Shown here piece by piece: positions 43,771 through 52,059 of a stretch of 54,818 bases of DNA. How positions within the stretch are numbered: position 1 is the stretch's first letter; each line of letters opens with the position of its first letter. A program made the translations under genes and the position numbers. The stretch is from Verrucomicrobiota bacterium (GTDB taxonomy: Bacteria > Verrucomicrobiota > Verrucomicrobiia > Chthoniobacterales > Chthoniobacteraceae), in NCBI GenBank assembly GCA_009885995.1, contig VFJQ01000062.1, positions 1-54,818 of the forward strand, written 5' to 3'. The notes under the pieces were generated by a model. It ran no database searches, was not told the DNA's origin, and saw nothing but the letters and a program-made list of their open reading frames with translations.

Positions 43771-45139
43771 TCCGCTCGACCATCGCATCGCCGCCACGCA
43801 GGCCGTGCGCCCAGTCGGTGCTCCCCGTGGTGAAGACGGTGCCGCCGCGCGTATAGACGCCGAGGACCGCATTGCCCGTGCGGCCTTTCTCCCAGCGCTC
43901 ATACCACTCGCAATCATCCGGGTGCCAGCGCGCGGGGCACGTGGCTAACACGGTGAAAGTCTCCGGCGTGCCGTCGCGATGCGTCGGCTCGGGCAGGCCG
44001 TTCTTCCACGCGAGTTCGCAGCCGTCGCACTCGTAGCCGACGATTGTGTCCTTCCCGCCGAACTTCGCGTCGCGCCCCAGCTCCGTGCCGGCGAAGACCC
44101 AATGCTCCGGCCGATGCACCGTGTATTCCGCCGGGTCATCCATGAATTGCCCGTGGCTCTTGCGATAGCCGCCCCATAGGAAGCCGACGCCCGTGAGCTG
44201 GTTCTCGGGCCGCTTCACGAGGTGATGGCTCCACGCCGTCGAGAGCGTCCGGTAGTCGCCGGTCTGCCAGACGGGATCGGCGAAGTAGTGCTGCTTGTAG
44301 CAGGTGAGCGCGCGCCCGCTGTCCTCGCTGCGGACCTGCCAGCAGACGGAGTTGCCGCTGAAGAAGGCGACGTTACCGCCCTTGGCTATGTATGCCTCGA
44401 TGTGGTCGCGCATCGGCGCGCTCCAGTATTCGTCGTGGCCGACGCTGAGCACGAGTTGGTAGTGCGCGAGCAGCTCGGGATGAAACTCGAGGTCGCTATT
44501 CGCAGCGTAGTCGAGCGTGTAGCCGTGGCTTTCCGCCCACCCGACGAAGGCCGCCTCCCAACGATCGAACTGCGACGCCGCCGGCCGGTCGAACGACACG
44601 CGGCTGCCCTGGTTTTTCGCGAAGCCGTTATACGCATACGCGCTGAAGCCGCCCCAGTTGTTGTAGGCGTTGTAGGTGTTCGTGCTGAGCTGGAGCAGGA
44701 TCTTCGTCGCCTTCCCCGGCTGGGCGGCGCGCACGATGAAGAACGCGCTGCTCTCCGCCGTGCGCGTGCCACGCTGCGTGTATTTTCCGCCGCGATCCTC
44801 GGCGCGGAAACGCACGCTGTAGTAGCCGCTGCGCCACGTCTTCGGGATCTCCACGCGAAACGTCTCCGCCCAGCGGCACCCATTCGCCGACGCATCCTCC
44901 GGCACCGCTTGCTCGCGCCCCGGCAGATCGTTCTTCGTCCACACCACCTCCGGCTTCGGCCCGAAGCGTGTGATCTCCGCGGAGAACTTCGGCGCCGTCG
45001 TCGAAACGTGAAAGGTGACCGCCTCCCCCGGCACCACGCTGAGCTGTCCGGCGTAGCCTTCGATGAAAAGATTCGGCGCGTCGGCGGCGAAAGCGGGGGC
45101 GAGCAGGAGGACGAGCGGGAGCGTTCGGAGGAATGACAT
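43736..45139 (-). CDS. Secreted N,N-dimethylformamidase beta subunit-like protein
   Basis: 467 residues from ATG 45139. Sec signal peptide MSFLRTLPLVLLLAPAFAA, then an Ig-like N-terminal part (LFIEGYAGQLSVVPGEAVTF, RSGYYSVRFRAEDRGG) and the enzyme part. It keeps the landmarks of its paralogues: STNTYNAYNNWGGFSAYAYN, LSVGHDEYWSAPMRDHIEAY, VAFFSGNSVCWQ, and an EHWVFAGTELGRDAKFGG segment. The iron-dependent amidohydrolase fold is likely, with the substrate unknown. It stands alone, convergent with the DUF58-transglutaminase gene, far from the other two copies at 23133-26897. Confidence 0.85.
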   Translation of the reverse strand: MSFLRTLPLVLLLAPAFAADAPNLFIEGYAGQLSVVPGEAVTFHVSTTAPKFSAEITRFGPKPEVVWTKNDLPGREQAVPEDASANGCRWAETFRVEIPKTWRSGYYSVRFRAEDRGGKYTQRGTRTAESSAFFIVRAAQPGKATKILLQLSTNTYNAYNNWGGFSAYAYNGFAKNQGSRVSFDRPAASQFDRWEAAFVGWAESHGYTLDYAANSDLEFHPELLAHYQLVLSVGHDEYWSAPMRDHIEAYIAKGGNVAFFSGNSVCWQVRSEDSGRALTCYKQHYFADPVWQTGDYRTLSTAWSHHLVKRPENQLTGVGFLWGGYRKSHGQFMDDPAEYTVHRPEHWVFAGTELGRDAKFGGKDTIVGYECDGCELAWKNGLPEPTHRDGTPETFTVLATCPARWHPDDCEWYERWEKGRTGNAVLGVYTRGGTVFTTGSTDWAHGLRGGDAMVERITRNVLDRLGK

Positions 45140-45187
45140 GGCGCTGGGAAAATCCCGCAGCACGCGCGGGCTTGGCTAGGGAATTCG

Positions 45188-45475
45188 ATGCCTGCCGACC
45201 TTCGCCCGCGCGCAGGACGACGATCACGTCTGGCTCCGTTTTCGTGTGACAGGTGCCGCGAACCGCTGGCATACCGTGCGGGTGTCGGCTGTCCCGCGCT
45301 GGAGCAACTCGTCCTGCCCGCCCAGCCGCTCGATCTGACGCCGCTGCGCCACTTGCCCAAGCTGCGGCGCCTCTCGACCCGCAGCAGCGGCCTCGATAAA
45401 ATGCCCCCCCCCGCCCAGACCGCCGAGGAATTCTGGAAGGAATACGACGCGCAGCCGAAGCCGACGCGGAAGTAG
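45188..45475 (+). pseudogene. C-terminal remnant of a kinase/LRR-type protein
   Basis: The last 60 codons read CPALEQLVLPAQPLDLTPLR then HLPKLRRLSTRSSGLDKMPP and AEEFWKEYDAQPKPTRK. This leucine-rich ending with AEFWKEYDA closely resembles the tail of verrucomicrobial Ser/Thr kinase-LRR proteins. The kinase domain and most repeats are absent, and the first 30 codons do not look like protein. A 95-codon frame begins at 45188, but I regard it as a decayed 3-prime end. Stop TAG at 45473-45475. Confidence 0.5.
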
Positions 45476-45508
45476 GGCGGTGGCTTCAGAGAAAAGGGAG
45501 CTGCTTCG

Positions 45509-45691
45509 GCGAAATACGATCGAAGGTTTGCGGCATCCGACACGCAGTGTGCGCCGTCCGACATACGATCCGCGGCAGCCGACATGCGATCCGCGCCAGC
45601 CGACATGCAGGCTGCGGCGTCCGACATGCGGTTCGCGCCGTGCGATGAGTCGGTTGCGGCATCCGATGAGAGGTCTGCGGCATCTGAAGCC
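45509..45691. repeat. Degenerate 21-bp tandem repeat, about eight units
   Basis: Units of exactly 21 bp begin at 45530, 45551, 45572, 45593, 45614, 45635 and 45656, with a partial unit at 45677 and a worn unit at 45509. The consensus is near GCGGCATCCGACATGCGATCC (positions 1-5 and 8-13 best kept). Because 21 is divisible by 3, all three frames on both strands give heptad repeats, for example AASDMRS on the plus strand. No start or domain supports a real protein. Confidence 0.85.
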
Positions 45692-45753
45692 CGGAGGGCT
45701 GCCCGGAAATTAGAATGTCGGGCTCGCCCTCCGGGCGAATCTTTCCGCAGCCC

Positions 45754-45912
45754 GTGGCTCACGCCGCCCCCGGCGTGACTGCCGAAGGCAGGTCGAAGCG
45801 GAAACACGGCGACAAACATGGCGACAGCTTCACAATCCGCGCCGAGCGCGCTGACTGGGAAGTGTGGCGCTGCGCCCGTGTGCAGCTTCACGCCGGGGGC
45901 GGCGTGAGCCAC
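45754..45912. repeat. Paired palindromic element with 25-bp perfect inverted repeats
   Basis: Bases 45754-45778 and 45888-45912 are exact reverse complements. Each arm contains its own palindrome, TCACGCCG-CCCC-CGGCGTGA or its complement. A further small hairpin CTGCC-GAA-GGCAG lies at 45779-45791. The 109-base middle has no gene. This looks like a REP/BIME or MITE-like element. The remaining bases of the gap between 45476 and 46016 hold the tandem repeat and, after 45912, only the leader of the next gene. Confidence 0.75.
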
Positions 45913-46016
45913 TTGGAACTATTTTCGGAAATCTTCGGGTCGGGGTGAAATGAATTGCCGGCTTTTGCGAATGGGTAGGTATGACACCCGTGTTGCACCC
46001 AGCCAATTCCACTCCC

Positions 46017-48632
46017 ATGAAACCACTCCGTTCCATCCTTACCGCCGGCCTCACGCTGGCGATATTCAGCACCACGGCCCTCCGGGCCGAAACGTTACCT
46101 ATCTTCCAAGATACGGCGGCCTCGAAGACCACCAACGTCATCCTCAGGGCCACCGGCGCGGCGAAGACCCTCGCCATCTCCAGCAAGAGCACGGCCTTGA
46201 TCGGTTTCGGCGTGGGATCTTCGGGCATCGACCAAGCGCAGGTCTCTGCCGCCCGGCTCACGCTCTTTCTCCCGAAGGTGACCAAGCGCGGTGTCGTCAC
46301 CATCAGCGCGCTCAACGGGCCGTTTCAGGAGACTTTCGTCGAGAAGACGAGGGTGGGACCCACGGTGGGAGCGTCCATCGCCACGATCGATCTCACGACC
46401 GTGGACTTGAATCGCGATTTCGTGATCGTGGACGTGACCGATCAGGTCAAAGCGTGGCTGGCCGCGCCGGCGAGTGACTTCGGCCTCGCGCTCACGGGCG
46501 ACGTGAACACGAGCTGTATCATCGCCAGCAAGGAAGGCGCGGCGAGCGGGCACCCGGCGGTGATCGAGATCGATCTCGTGGGCAGTGGAGCCCAGGGTCT
46601 CGCCGATGGCAGCGTCACGATGGCGAAGCTCGCCGACGGCGCGGTGACTCCGGCGAAGCTCAATCTCACCACCGGCAACGTCGGCATCGGCACCGCCAGC
46701 CCGGCCTTTCCCTTGGATGTGACCGGCATCGCGCGGGCCGGCAGCCTCCAAGCGACTCTGCAAGCCGCCTTCGAGGCGAAGCCTTTCGGCGCCGGCGCGG
46801 GCCAGACGGGCGAGATCCGCCTCGACGCCCTCACCGGCGCGAACTTCGTCGGCTTCAAAGCCCCCGATGCGATCGCCACCAGCCGCATCTACACCCTGCC
46901 GGCTGCCGATGGCGCCGCCGGCACCGTGCTCTCCACCGATGGCAGCGGCCTCCTTTCCTGGACGGCGGCGGGCAGCGGCGGCGCCGTCACCTCGGTCGCC
47001 GGCAGAACGGGCGTCGTCACCCTCTCGGCTTCGGACATCCTCGGCCTCGGCGGGAATCTCTCCGCTCTCAACAACGTCGCCACCGCGCGCACCAACCTCG
47101 GCCTCGGCACGCTCGCCACGCAGAGCGGCACCTTCAGCGGCACGAGCAGCGGGACAAATACTGGCGACCAGACCACCATCACCGGCAATGCCGGCAGCGC
47201 TACGGCCCTCCAGACGGGCCGGACCATCTCCATCACCGGTGACCTCGCCTATACCTCGCCGAGCTTCAACGGCAGCGGCAACGTGACCGCCGCCGGCACG
47301 CTGGCTACCGTCAACAGCAACGTCGGCGCGTTCGGCTCCAGCTCAGCCATCCCGGTCGTCACGGTCAATGCCAAGGGACTCGTCACCGCGGTTTCCACGG
47401 TGGCCCCGGCCACCCCGGCGGGCGTCGCCTTGCTCTCGGGCGGGAATAGTTTCACGGGAGACCAGGTCGCCAGCGGATCGATCAGAGCCACGGGCTCCGG
47501 TGGGATCGTCGCCGCCGACATCGGGTTCAAAGCGGTGGGGTCCAGTGCCGGCCCTCATCAGTTGGCTGCCTTTTTCGAATACAACCGCAGCGGGAGCGGA
47601 GCCGCCCACTTCATCAACCAGAGGGGACTTGGAGGCGGGGGGTTCCGTTTTTCAGATTTCGACCTCTTTGAAGGCGAGTCTGAGCACATGCGCATCGACG
47701 TGAATGGCAACCTCGGCCTTGGCACGACCGGTCCAGGCGCGAACCTGGAAGTCGCCGGAACGGGGGCCAGGAAGATCCGGATCACCTCCACCGACCGCAT
47801 CTCGAGCGGCATCGAATTCCTTCGCACCGGGACGAGTTTCGCTGATTATTCAATCGTCAGCTCGACTGGATTCCTCAGAATCAATTCCAGCTTGGATGAT
47901 CTGGCCACGGTCACCCCGATCATCGAAATCAGTGCGTTCGGGACGAGCATCGCTAGCAAGCTCTCTGTCGGCGGGTCCCCTTCGAACTACGGGTTGGAGG
48001 TAGTCACCGGAGCCAACGGCGATCTCACCAACAGTGGAGCGCTCTCCGTTGGCGCCTTTGGAGGTCTTCATATCGGATTCGTCCAGGATAGCATTCAGGC
48101 GCTGAATGGAGCCAACCCCAGCCAGCTTTTCATTCAAGCCAACGGAGGGCTCACCTCCATCGGCAACTCGAGCTCACGACTGGATTTAGTCGGCTCTCAG
48201 GTGACGGTTTTTGGCAGTTTCATGAATTCAAGCGACCGGAACATCAAGGAGGGGATCGCCCCGGTCCAGGCCTCCGCCGTCCTGGAGCACCTGCTCACCC
48301 TGCCCGTCTCGACGTGGAGCTACATCGGCGAGACGCGCCGCCACATCGGGCCGATGGCCCAGGATTTCCACGCGGCCTTCGACGGCCTGCTGAACCTGAA
48401 GTCCGACGACAAAACGATCGCGCCGCTTGACGAGGCCGGGGTCGCCTTCACGGCCATCCAGGCGCTCCATGAAGTGGTCACGCAAAAGGACCGGAAGATC
48501 CAGGAGTTGGAGGAGCGCCTCCGTCAGTTGGAGGCCGCGGACCGCGCCCGCGAGGCCCGCCTGACCCGGCTCGAAAGCGCCCTCGACACGCCGCCCGCCC
48601 ACTCGCAGCGCGCCTCGCTGCGCTTGCGCTGA
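46017..48632 (+). CDS. Surface fibre-like protein: DNRLRE domain, collagen-like fibre region, S74 chaperone tail
   Basis: 871 residues from ATG 46017. Signal peptide MKPLRSILTAGLTLAIFSTT. Residues about 25-165 are DNRLRE-like (LPIFQDTAASKTTNVILRAT, RLTLFLPKVTKRGVVTIS, VIVDVTDQVKAWLAAPASDF). A long Gly/Ser/Thr-rich fibre region follows (VGIGTASPAFPLDVTG, LSGGNSFTGDQ, TSGTNTGDQ), as in phage tail fibres. The C-terminus is a peptidase S74 intramolecular chaperone (SSDRNIKEGIAPVQASAVLE, HIGPMAQDFHAAF, FTAIQALHEVVTQ), whose Ser-Asp motif normally self-cleaves, then a trimer coiled coil (IQELEERLRQLEAADRAREA). With its own signal peptide it is likely a cell-surface or secreted trimer, not phage tail. 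Confidence 0.85.
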   Translation: MKPLRSILTAGLTLAIFSTTALRAETLPIFQDTAASKTTNVILRATGAAKTLAISSKSTALIGFGVGSSGIDQAQVSAARLTLFLPKVTKRGVVTISALNGPFQETFVEKTRVGPTVGASIATIDLTTVDLNRDFVIVDVTDQVKAWLAAPASDFGLALTGDVNTSCIIASKEGAASGHPAVIEIDLVGSGAQGLADGSVTMAKLADGAVTPAKLNLTTGNVGIGTASPAFPLDVTGIARAGSLQATLQAAFEAKPFGAGAGQTGEIRLDALTGANFVGFKAPDAIATSRIYTLPAADGAAGTVLSTDGSGLLSWTAAGSGGAVTSVAGRTGVVTLSASDILGLGGNLSALNNVATARTNLGLGTLATQSGTFSGTSSGTNTGDQTTITGNAGSATALQTGRTISITGDLAYTSPSFNGSGNVTAAGTLATVNSNVGAFGSSSAIPVVTVNAKGLVTAVSTVAPATPAGVALLSGGNSFTGDQVASGSIRATGSGGIVAADIGFKAVGSSAGPHQLAAFFEYNRSGSGAAHFINQRGLGGGGFRFSDFDLFEGESEHMRIDVNGNLGLGTTGPGANLEVAGTGARKIRITSTDRISSGIEFLRTGTSFADYSIVSSTGFLRINSSLDDLATVTPIIEISAFGTSIASKLSVGGSPSNYGLEVVTGANGDLTNSGALSVGAFGGLHIGFVQDSIQALNGANPSQLFIQANGGLTSIGNSSSRLDLVGSQVTVFGSFMNSSDRNIKEGIAPVQASAVLEHLLTLPVSTWSYIGETRRHIGPMAQDFHAAFDGLLNLKSDDKTIAPLDEAGVAFTAIQALHEVVTQKDRKIQELEERLRQLEAADRAREARLTRLESALDTPPAHSQRASLRLR

Positions 48633-48638
48633 AAACCT

Positions 48639-48657
48639 TTTCCACCTGCGGTGGAAA
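48639..48657 (+). terminator. Weak hairpin after the S74 protein gene
   Basis: TTTCCACC (48639-48646), loop TGC and GGTGGAAA (48650-48657) form a perfect 8-bp stem starting 6 bases after the stop. Only two Ts follow, so this is a possible but weak terminator. Confidence 0.4.
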
Positions 48658-48971
48658 TTCGGCCCCGCCGCATCGTGCCCATCACCGGGTGCGACGCGGC
48701 GGTGGTGAAGTTTCGCGGACAGTCGGCCCCCAATAGCCATGCCTCGATGAACATCCTGCTCGGCGGGGAGCCGCTGCTGCTGGACTTGTCTCTCGAAGGC
48801 GGCGCGCTCGTCGAGCAGATGAGCGGCGTTGGCTTGGTGTCGGAGGCCGTTCCCCCGCTCACCATCCGGGCCAAGGCAGTCGTGCCGACGACGACCGTGG
48901 GCCGCAACGTGAACCACGGGGCAGCTTCCGGCTTGCCCGCACGGGAAGCCTTTGGAAGCGTGCCGGCGTGA
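48651..48971 (+). CDS. Hypothetical protein upstream of the peroxidase (doubtful)
   Basis: 106 codons from GTG 48651, filling the 335-base gap before the peroxidase. It reads PITGCDAAVVKFRG and later ASMNILLGGEPLLLDLSLEG and VPPLTIRAKAVVPTTTVG, with no signal peptide or known motif. Its stop overlaps the peroxidase GTG start as GTGA, the same coupling used by proven gene pairs here, which is the main support. The start lies within the hairpin after the previous gene, and the opposite strand is also open, so it may be chance. Confidence 0.3.
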   Translation: MEIRPRRIVPITGCDAAVVKFRGQSAPNSHASMNILLGGEPLLLDLSLEGGALVEQMSGVGLVSEAVPPLTIRAKAVVPTTTVGRNVNHGAASGLPAREAFGSVPA

Positions 48972-50026
48972 AGTTCATCTCTCCCCTGCTCTGCGCCGCC
49001 GCACTCGCCGCCGCCGCGCCGGAGCCGCTCCCGCCGGAGATGCAGCTTGCCGCCCTGCCCGCCCGTGCGCCGGAGCCGGCGGACAATCCCGCGACGCCCG
49101 CGAAGATCGCGCTGGGGCGGCTGCTCTTCTTCGATCCGATCCTCTCCGCGACGAAGACGGTGGCGTGCGCGACGTGCCATCATCCCGAGCACGGCTGGAC
49201 GGACGGGCGCGCGGTGCCGGTCGGGACTGACCTCACGCTGCTCACGCGCAATGCGCCGTCGCTGCTGAACGTCGGCTTCAACGGCCTCGTCGCCGGCGTG
49301 AAGCTCGACCCGCGCGACGCGCCGATGTTCTTCGACAACCGCGTGCAGAGCCTCGAAGCGCAGGTGCTCGTGCCGCTCCGCATGAGGGAGGAGATGCGCG
49401 GCGAAGTCTGCGCGGAAGCCGACGCGCTACCGCAAGCCGTCGCACGCGTGAATGCCATCGCCACGTATCGCGAGCAGTTTCGCGCCGTCTTCGCCGAAGA
49501 CGCCACCGCGCAGAATCTCCCGCGCGCCCTCGCCGCATTCGAGCGTTCGCTGGTCACGCCGGAAACTGCTTTCGACCGATTCATCCGCGGCGACACCTCC
49601 GCACTGAACGCCGAGCAGCAGCGCGGGCTGAAGGTCTTCCAGGACGCCGGCTGCACCCACTGCCACGGCGGCCCGATGCTCTCCGATTACAAGCCGCACT
49701 TCATCGGCCTCGCCGACCGCATCGTGCTGCGCACACCCACGCTGCGCCAGCTCCGCCACACCGCGCCTTACATGCACGACGGCAGCGTGCGCACGATCCG
49801 CGACACGCTCATTTTCTACGAAGCCCTCTCCGACGCCGTGAGCGAAACACTCGACGGCGGCGACACCACCTTGCAGCCGCCGCTCGATCCGCTGCTCCGC
49901 CATCTCGACCTGCGCGCCGACGATTTCCCCGCGCTCGAAGCCTTCCTCGACACGCTCAGCACCGACTACGATCGCAGCGTTCCCGCAAACGTGCCGAGCG
50001 GATTACAAGTCGCCGGCGCTCGTTGA
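48968..50026 (+). CDS. Di-haem cytochrome c peroxidase (MauG/CcpA family)
   Basis: 352 residues from GTG 48968. Signal peptide MKFISPLLCAAALAAAA. The first haem motif is C67ATCH71 in the N-terminal domain, the second C229THCH233 in the C-terminal domain. The family phrases LGRLLFFDPILSATKTVACA, APSLLNVGFNG, FFDNRVQSLEAQVLVPL and RTPTLRQLRHTAPYMHDGS are present. It reduces hydrogen peroxide with electrons from a small cytochrome in the periplasm, or belongs to the MauG-like oxidase branch. No partner cytochrome is adjacent. Convergent with the lipase gene, three bases apart. Confidence 0.92.
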   Translation: MKFISPLLCAAALAAAAPEPLPPEMQLAALPARAPEPADNPATPAKIALGRLLFFDPILSATKTVACATCHHPEHGWTDGRAVPVGTDLTLLTRNAPSLLNVGFNGLVAGVKLDPRDAPMFFDNRVQSLEAQVLVPLRMREEMRGEVCAEADALPQAVARVNAIATYREQFRAVFAEDATAQNLPRALAAFERSLVTPETAFDRFIRGDTSALNAEQQRGLKVFQDAGCTHCHGGPMLSDYKPHFIGLADRIVLRTPTLRQLRHTAPYMHDGSVRTIRDTLIFYEALSDAVSETLDGGDTTLQPPLDPLLRHLDLRADDFPALEAFLDTLSTDYDRSVPANVPSGLQVAGAR

Positions 50027-50029
50027 ACA

Positions 50030-51832
50030 TCAGCGGCCGAGGTGCGCGCGCAGGAGTTCCTTCACCTTCGCCGCGCACCGCTCGTGCTCCAAGCCGCCGT
50101 GGCTCGAGGGGATGATCGTCTCGGGCACGCCTTCGATGTGGCTGCTCCAGTAAGGCACCACGCCATCGCTCGTCTTCCACACGTCGCCGCCGGCGCCGCG
50201 GTCGCCGATGACACTGTGCTTCTTCACGCGATCGCTCATCGGCAGCTCCTGCAGGATGCTCGCGAACTTCCCGCCGGGGCTGAGCGAATCGATGCTCGTG
50301 CCGGGCTGAAACTGGACGCCCGCTGCGATGGCGTCGGCGTTGAGCGTGATGACGTTTGCCGTGGTCTGGATGACGGTCAACGGCAGGCGCGCGATGGTGC
50401 GGCCGATTTTGCCTATCCAGTTCGTCGCGAGGTAGCTGCCTTGGTGCGGCACGCAGATGAAGACGGTCTCGTCGATGTGCGGGTCCGGCTGGAAGAAGAA
50501 CATATCGCGCACCATCGCCCGCTCGCTCGCGCTGAGGCGCAGTTGCTCCGGGGGCTTTTTGAAATAGCGGCGGTAGATCGCATCGCCGCCGCTCACGATC
50601 TGCATGCGTGAGAGCAGCCCGCCCATGCTGTGCCCGAGCAGCGTCATGCGGCTGAGGTTCGGGTTTCGCCCGCCGGGATTGAGTCGTGCCTGCGCATGAG
50701 CGAGCCCTTGCCGCAGGCGCGTGGCCGACCACGGCACGGCCATGCTCGTGGGATAGTAGAAGGCCCAGAATTGATAGCGCTGCCGGATCTCCGGGTCGGC
50801 GAGCAGCGCGTTGTGGAGGTAGCGCCAGTCGTTCGGATCGCTGATGAGGCCATGCACGAAGACGACGGGCATCTTGTCCGCGACCGGCGTCTCGAGCGGG
50901 TAAAGGCCCGTGGATTCAAACCAGCGATCGCCGCGCAGAAAGCCGAGGATGCCGAGGGTGAGAAAGTTCTGCTCGTCGAGTTCCTTCGCGCGCACGGCGA
51001 AGGGCGTCGAGAAATCGCCCACGAGCGTCTCGCGCCGCCCGCCGATCTGCGCCGTCTCCACGCGCTTGCGATCGTAGAGGGCAAAGGTCGCGGTGCGCAC
51101 GGGACCGCGCGGGCCGAATTCCACCGTCGCCGTGAGCGGCACCCACAGCCCATCGGGCACCGCGACCGCCTCGGCGGCTGCTCTGCCCACGGGGCCATTC
51201 ACTTTGCCAACGAGCGGCGTGCCGATGCCTTCGACGAGCGCGAGATCGCGGGTGCCCACGACGCGATAGCGATCGGTCGCGAGCAGCGTGCTGTATTGAT
51301 CGGCGCGCACCGCGCCCGGGACGTTCGTGCGAAACTCCACGTGATAGCTCCGCGTCGGCCCGGCGATGTTCGGTTCGAGCTTCACGCCATTCTTGATCGC
51401 CACGTCGCGCAAGCTGGCGAGGCGCGCGAGCGCGTAGCGGCTCGCCTCCCGGCAGAAGCGCTGGAACTCCGCGCTCCCCTGCCCGCGCGCATCGAAGGCG
51501 TGCTCCGCCGCGCAGAGGTAAAGCCCCGCCGCGCCGCGATCGGTGAGAAACTTCGCGTGCGCCTTGATGCCCGCCGCGAGCGCGACCTCGATCACCGCGC
51601 GACGCGCCTCGATGTCGCGCGGCGCGAGGGGCTCCAGCGCGGCGATCACCGCGACCGGGTCGGCCAGTCCGAGCGTCTTCACCCGCGCCTGCGTCGCCGG
51701 GCTGAGCTCACCGACATCCCAGCCCGCGGTGCGCGCTGGCCGGAGCGGGTTGTTCGGCTTTGCGATAAACTTCGTCGCGCACCCGCTGGTGGCCATCGCG
51801 AGTGCGAGCAGGCACGCGAGAGGACGGAACAT
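50030..51832 (-). CDS. Lipoprotein alpha/beta hydrolase (lipase-like)
   Basis: 600 residues from ATG 51832; an upstream start at 51850 would only add six residues. A lipoprotein signal peptide (MFRPLACLLALAMATSGC, lipid on Cys18) is followed by a TPR-like helical N-terminal region and a domain of about 200 residues of unknown type. The alpha/beta hydrolase core begins with MPVVFVHGLISDPNDWRYLH. The nucleophile elbow is LLGHSMGGLLSRM, and the likely catalytic His is in IIPSSHGGLEHER near the C-terminus. The oxyanion HG motif fits lipases and esterases. It is outer- or inner-membrane-anchored; the substrate is unknown. Confidence 0.85.
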   Translation of the reverse strand: MFRPLACLLALAMATSGCATKFIAKPNNPLRPARTAGWDVGELSPATQARVKTLGLADPVAVIAALEPLAPRDIEARRAVIEVALAAGIKAHAKFLTDRGAAGLYLCAAEHAFDARGQGSAEFQRFCREASRYALARLASLRDVAIKNGVKLEPNIAGPTRSYHVEFRTNVPGAVRADQYSTLLATDRYRVVGTRDLALVEGIGTPLVGKVNGPVGRAAAEAVAVPDGLWVPLTATVEFGPRGPVRTATFALYDRKRVETAQIGGRRETLVGDFSTPFAVRAKELDEQNFLTLGILGFLRGDRWFESTGLYPLETPVADKMPVVFVHGLISDPNDWRYLHNALLADPEIRQRYQFWAFYYPTSMAVPWSATRLRQGLAHAQARLNPGGRNPNLSRMTLLGHSMGGLLSRMQIVSGGDAIYRRYFKKPPEQLRLSASERAMVRDMFFFQPDPHIDETVFICVPHQGSYLATNWIGKIGRTIARLPLTVIQTTANVITLNADAIAAGVQFQPGTSIDSLSPGGKFASILQELPMSDRVKKHSVIGDRGAGGDVWKTSDGVVPYWSSHIEGVPETIIPSSHGGLEHERCAAKVKELLRAHLGR

Positions 51833-51978
51833 GATCGGGTCGGAGGTCATCGCGCAGCGCTCTACCTCATCCGGCGCAGTGCTGGCAATCCCGGCGCGCC
51901 CCCACCGGGCACGAGGTCGTATGACACGTGCGGTGGAGTCACGCCTTGACCCGCCTGTGGGCGAGTCGGAGCGCTCCC

Positions 51979-52056
51979 GGCGATGGCGTCGGCGGGTTCT
52001 CGCTCGATTTCACCGACGAGATGAGCGTGATCACCGGCAACCTGAACTTCCGCTAA
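51979..52056 (+). pseudogene. Possible 3-prime remnant of an outer-membrane protein gene
   Basis: Twenty-five codons before a TAA read GDGVGGFSLDFTDEM then SVITGNLNFR, which resembles the closing strands of a barrel or autotransporter. No matching upstream sequence is seen in the 146 bases back to the lipase start. This may be chance; it is recorded as a weak remnant. Confidence 0.22.
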
Positions 52057-52059
52057 GCC

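Noticed and set aside
45509..45691. CRISPR array
   Set aside because: The repeats are directly adjacent 21-mers with no unique spacers, and no cas gene is present.
45480..45778. Proteins predicted within the 21-bp repeat on both strands
   Set aside because: Every frame is open because the unit length is a multiple of three; none has a convincing start or non-repeat sequence.
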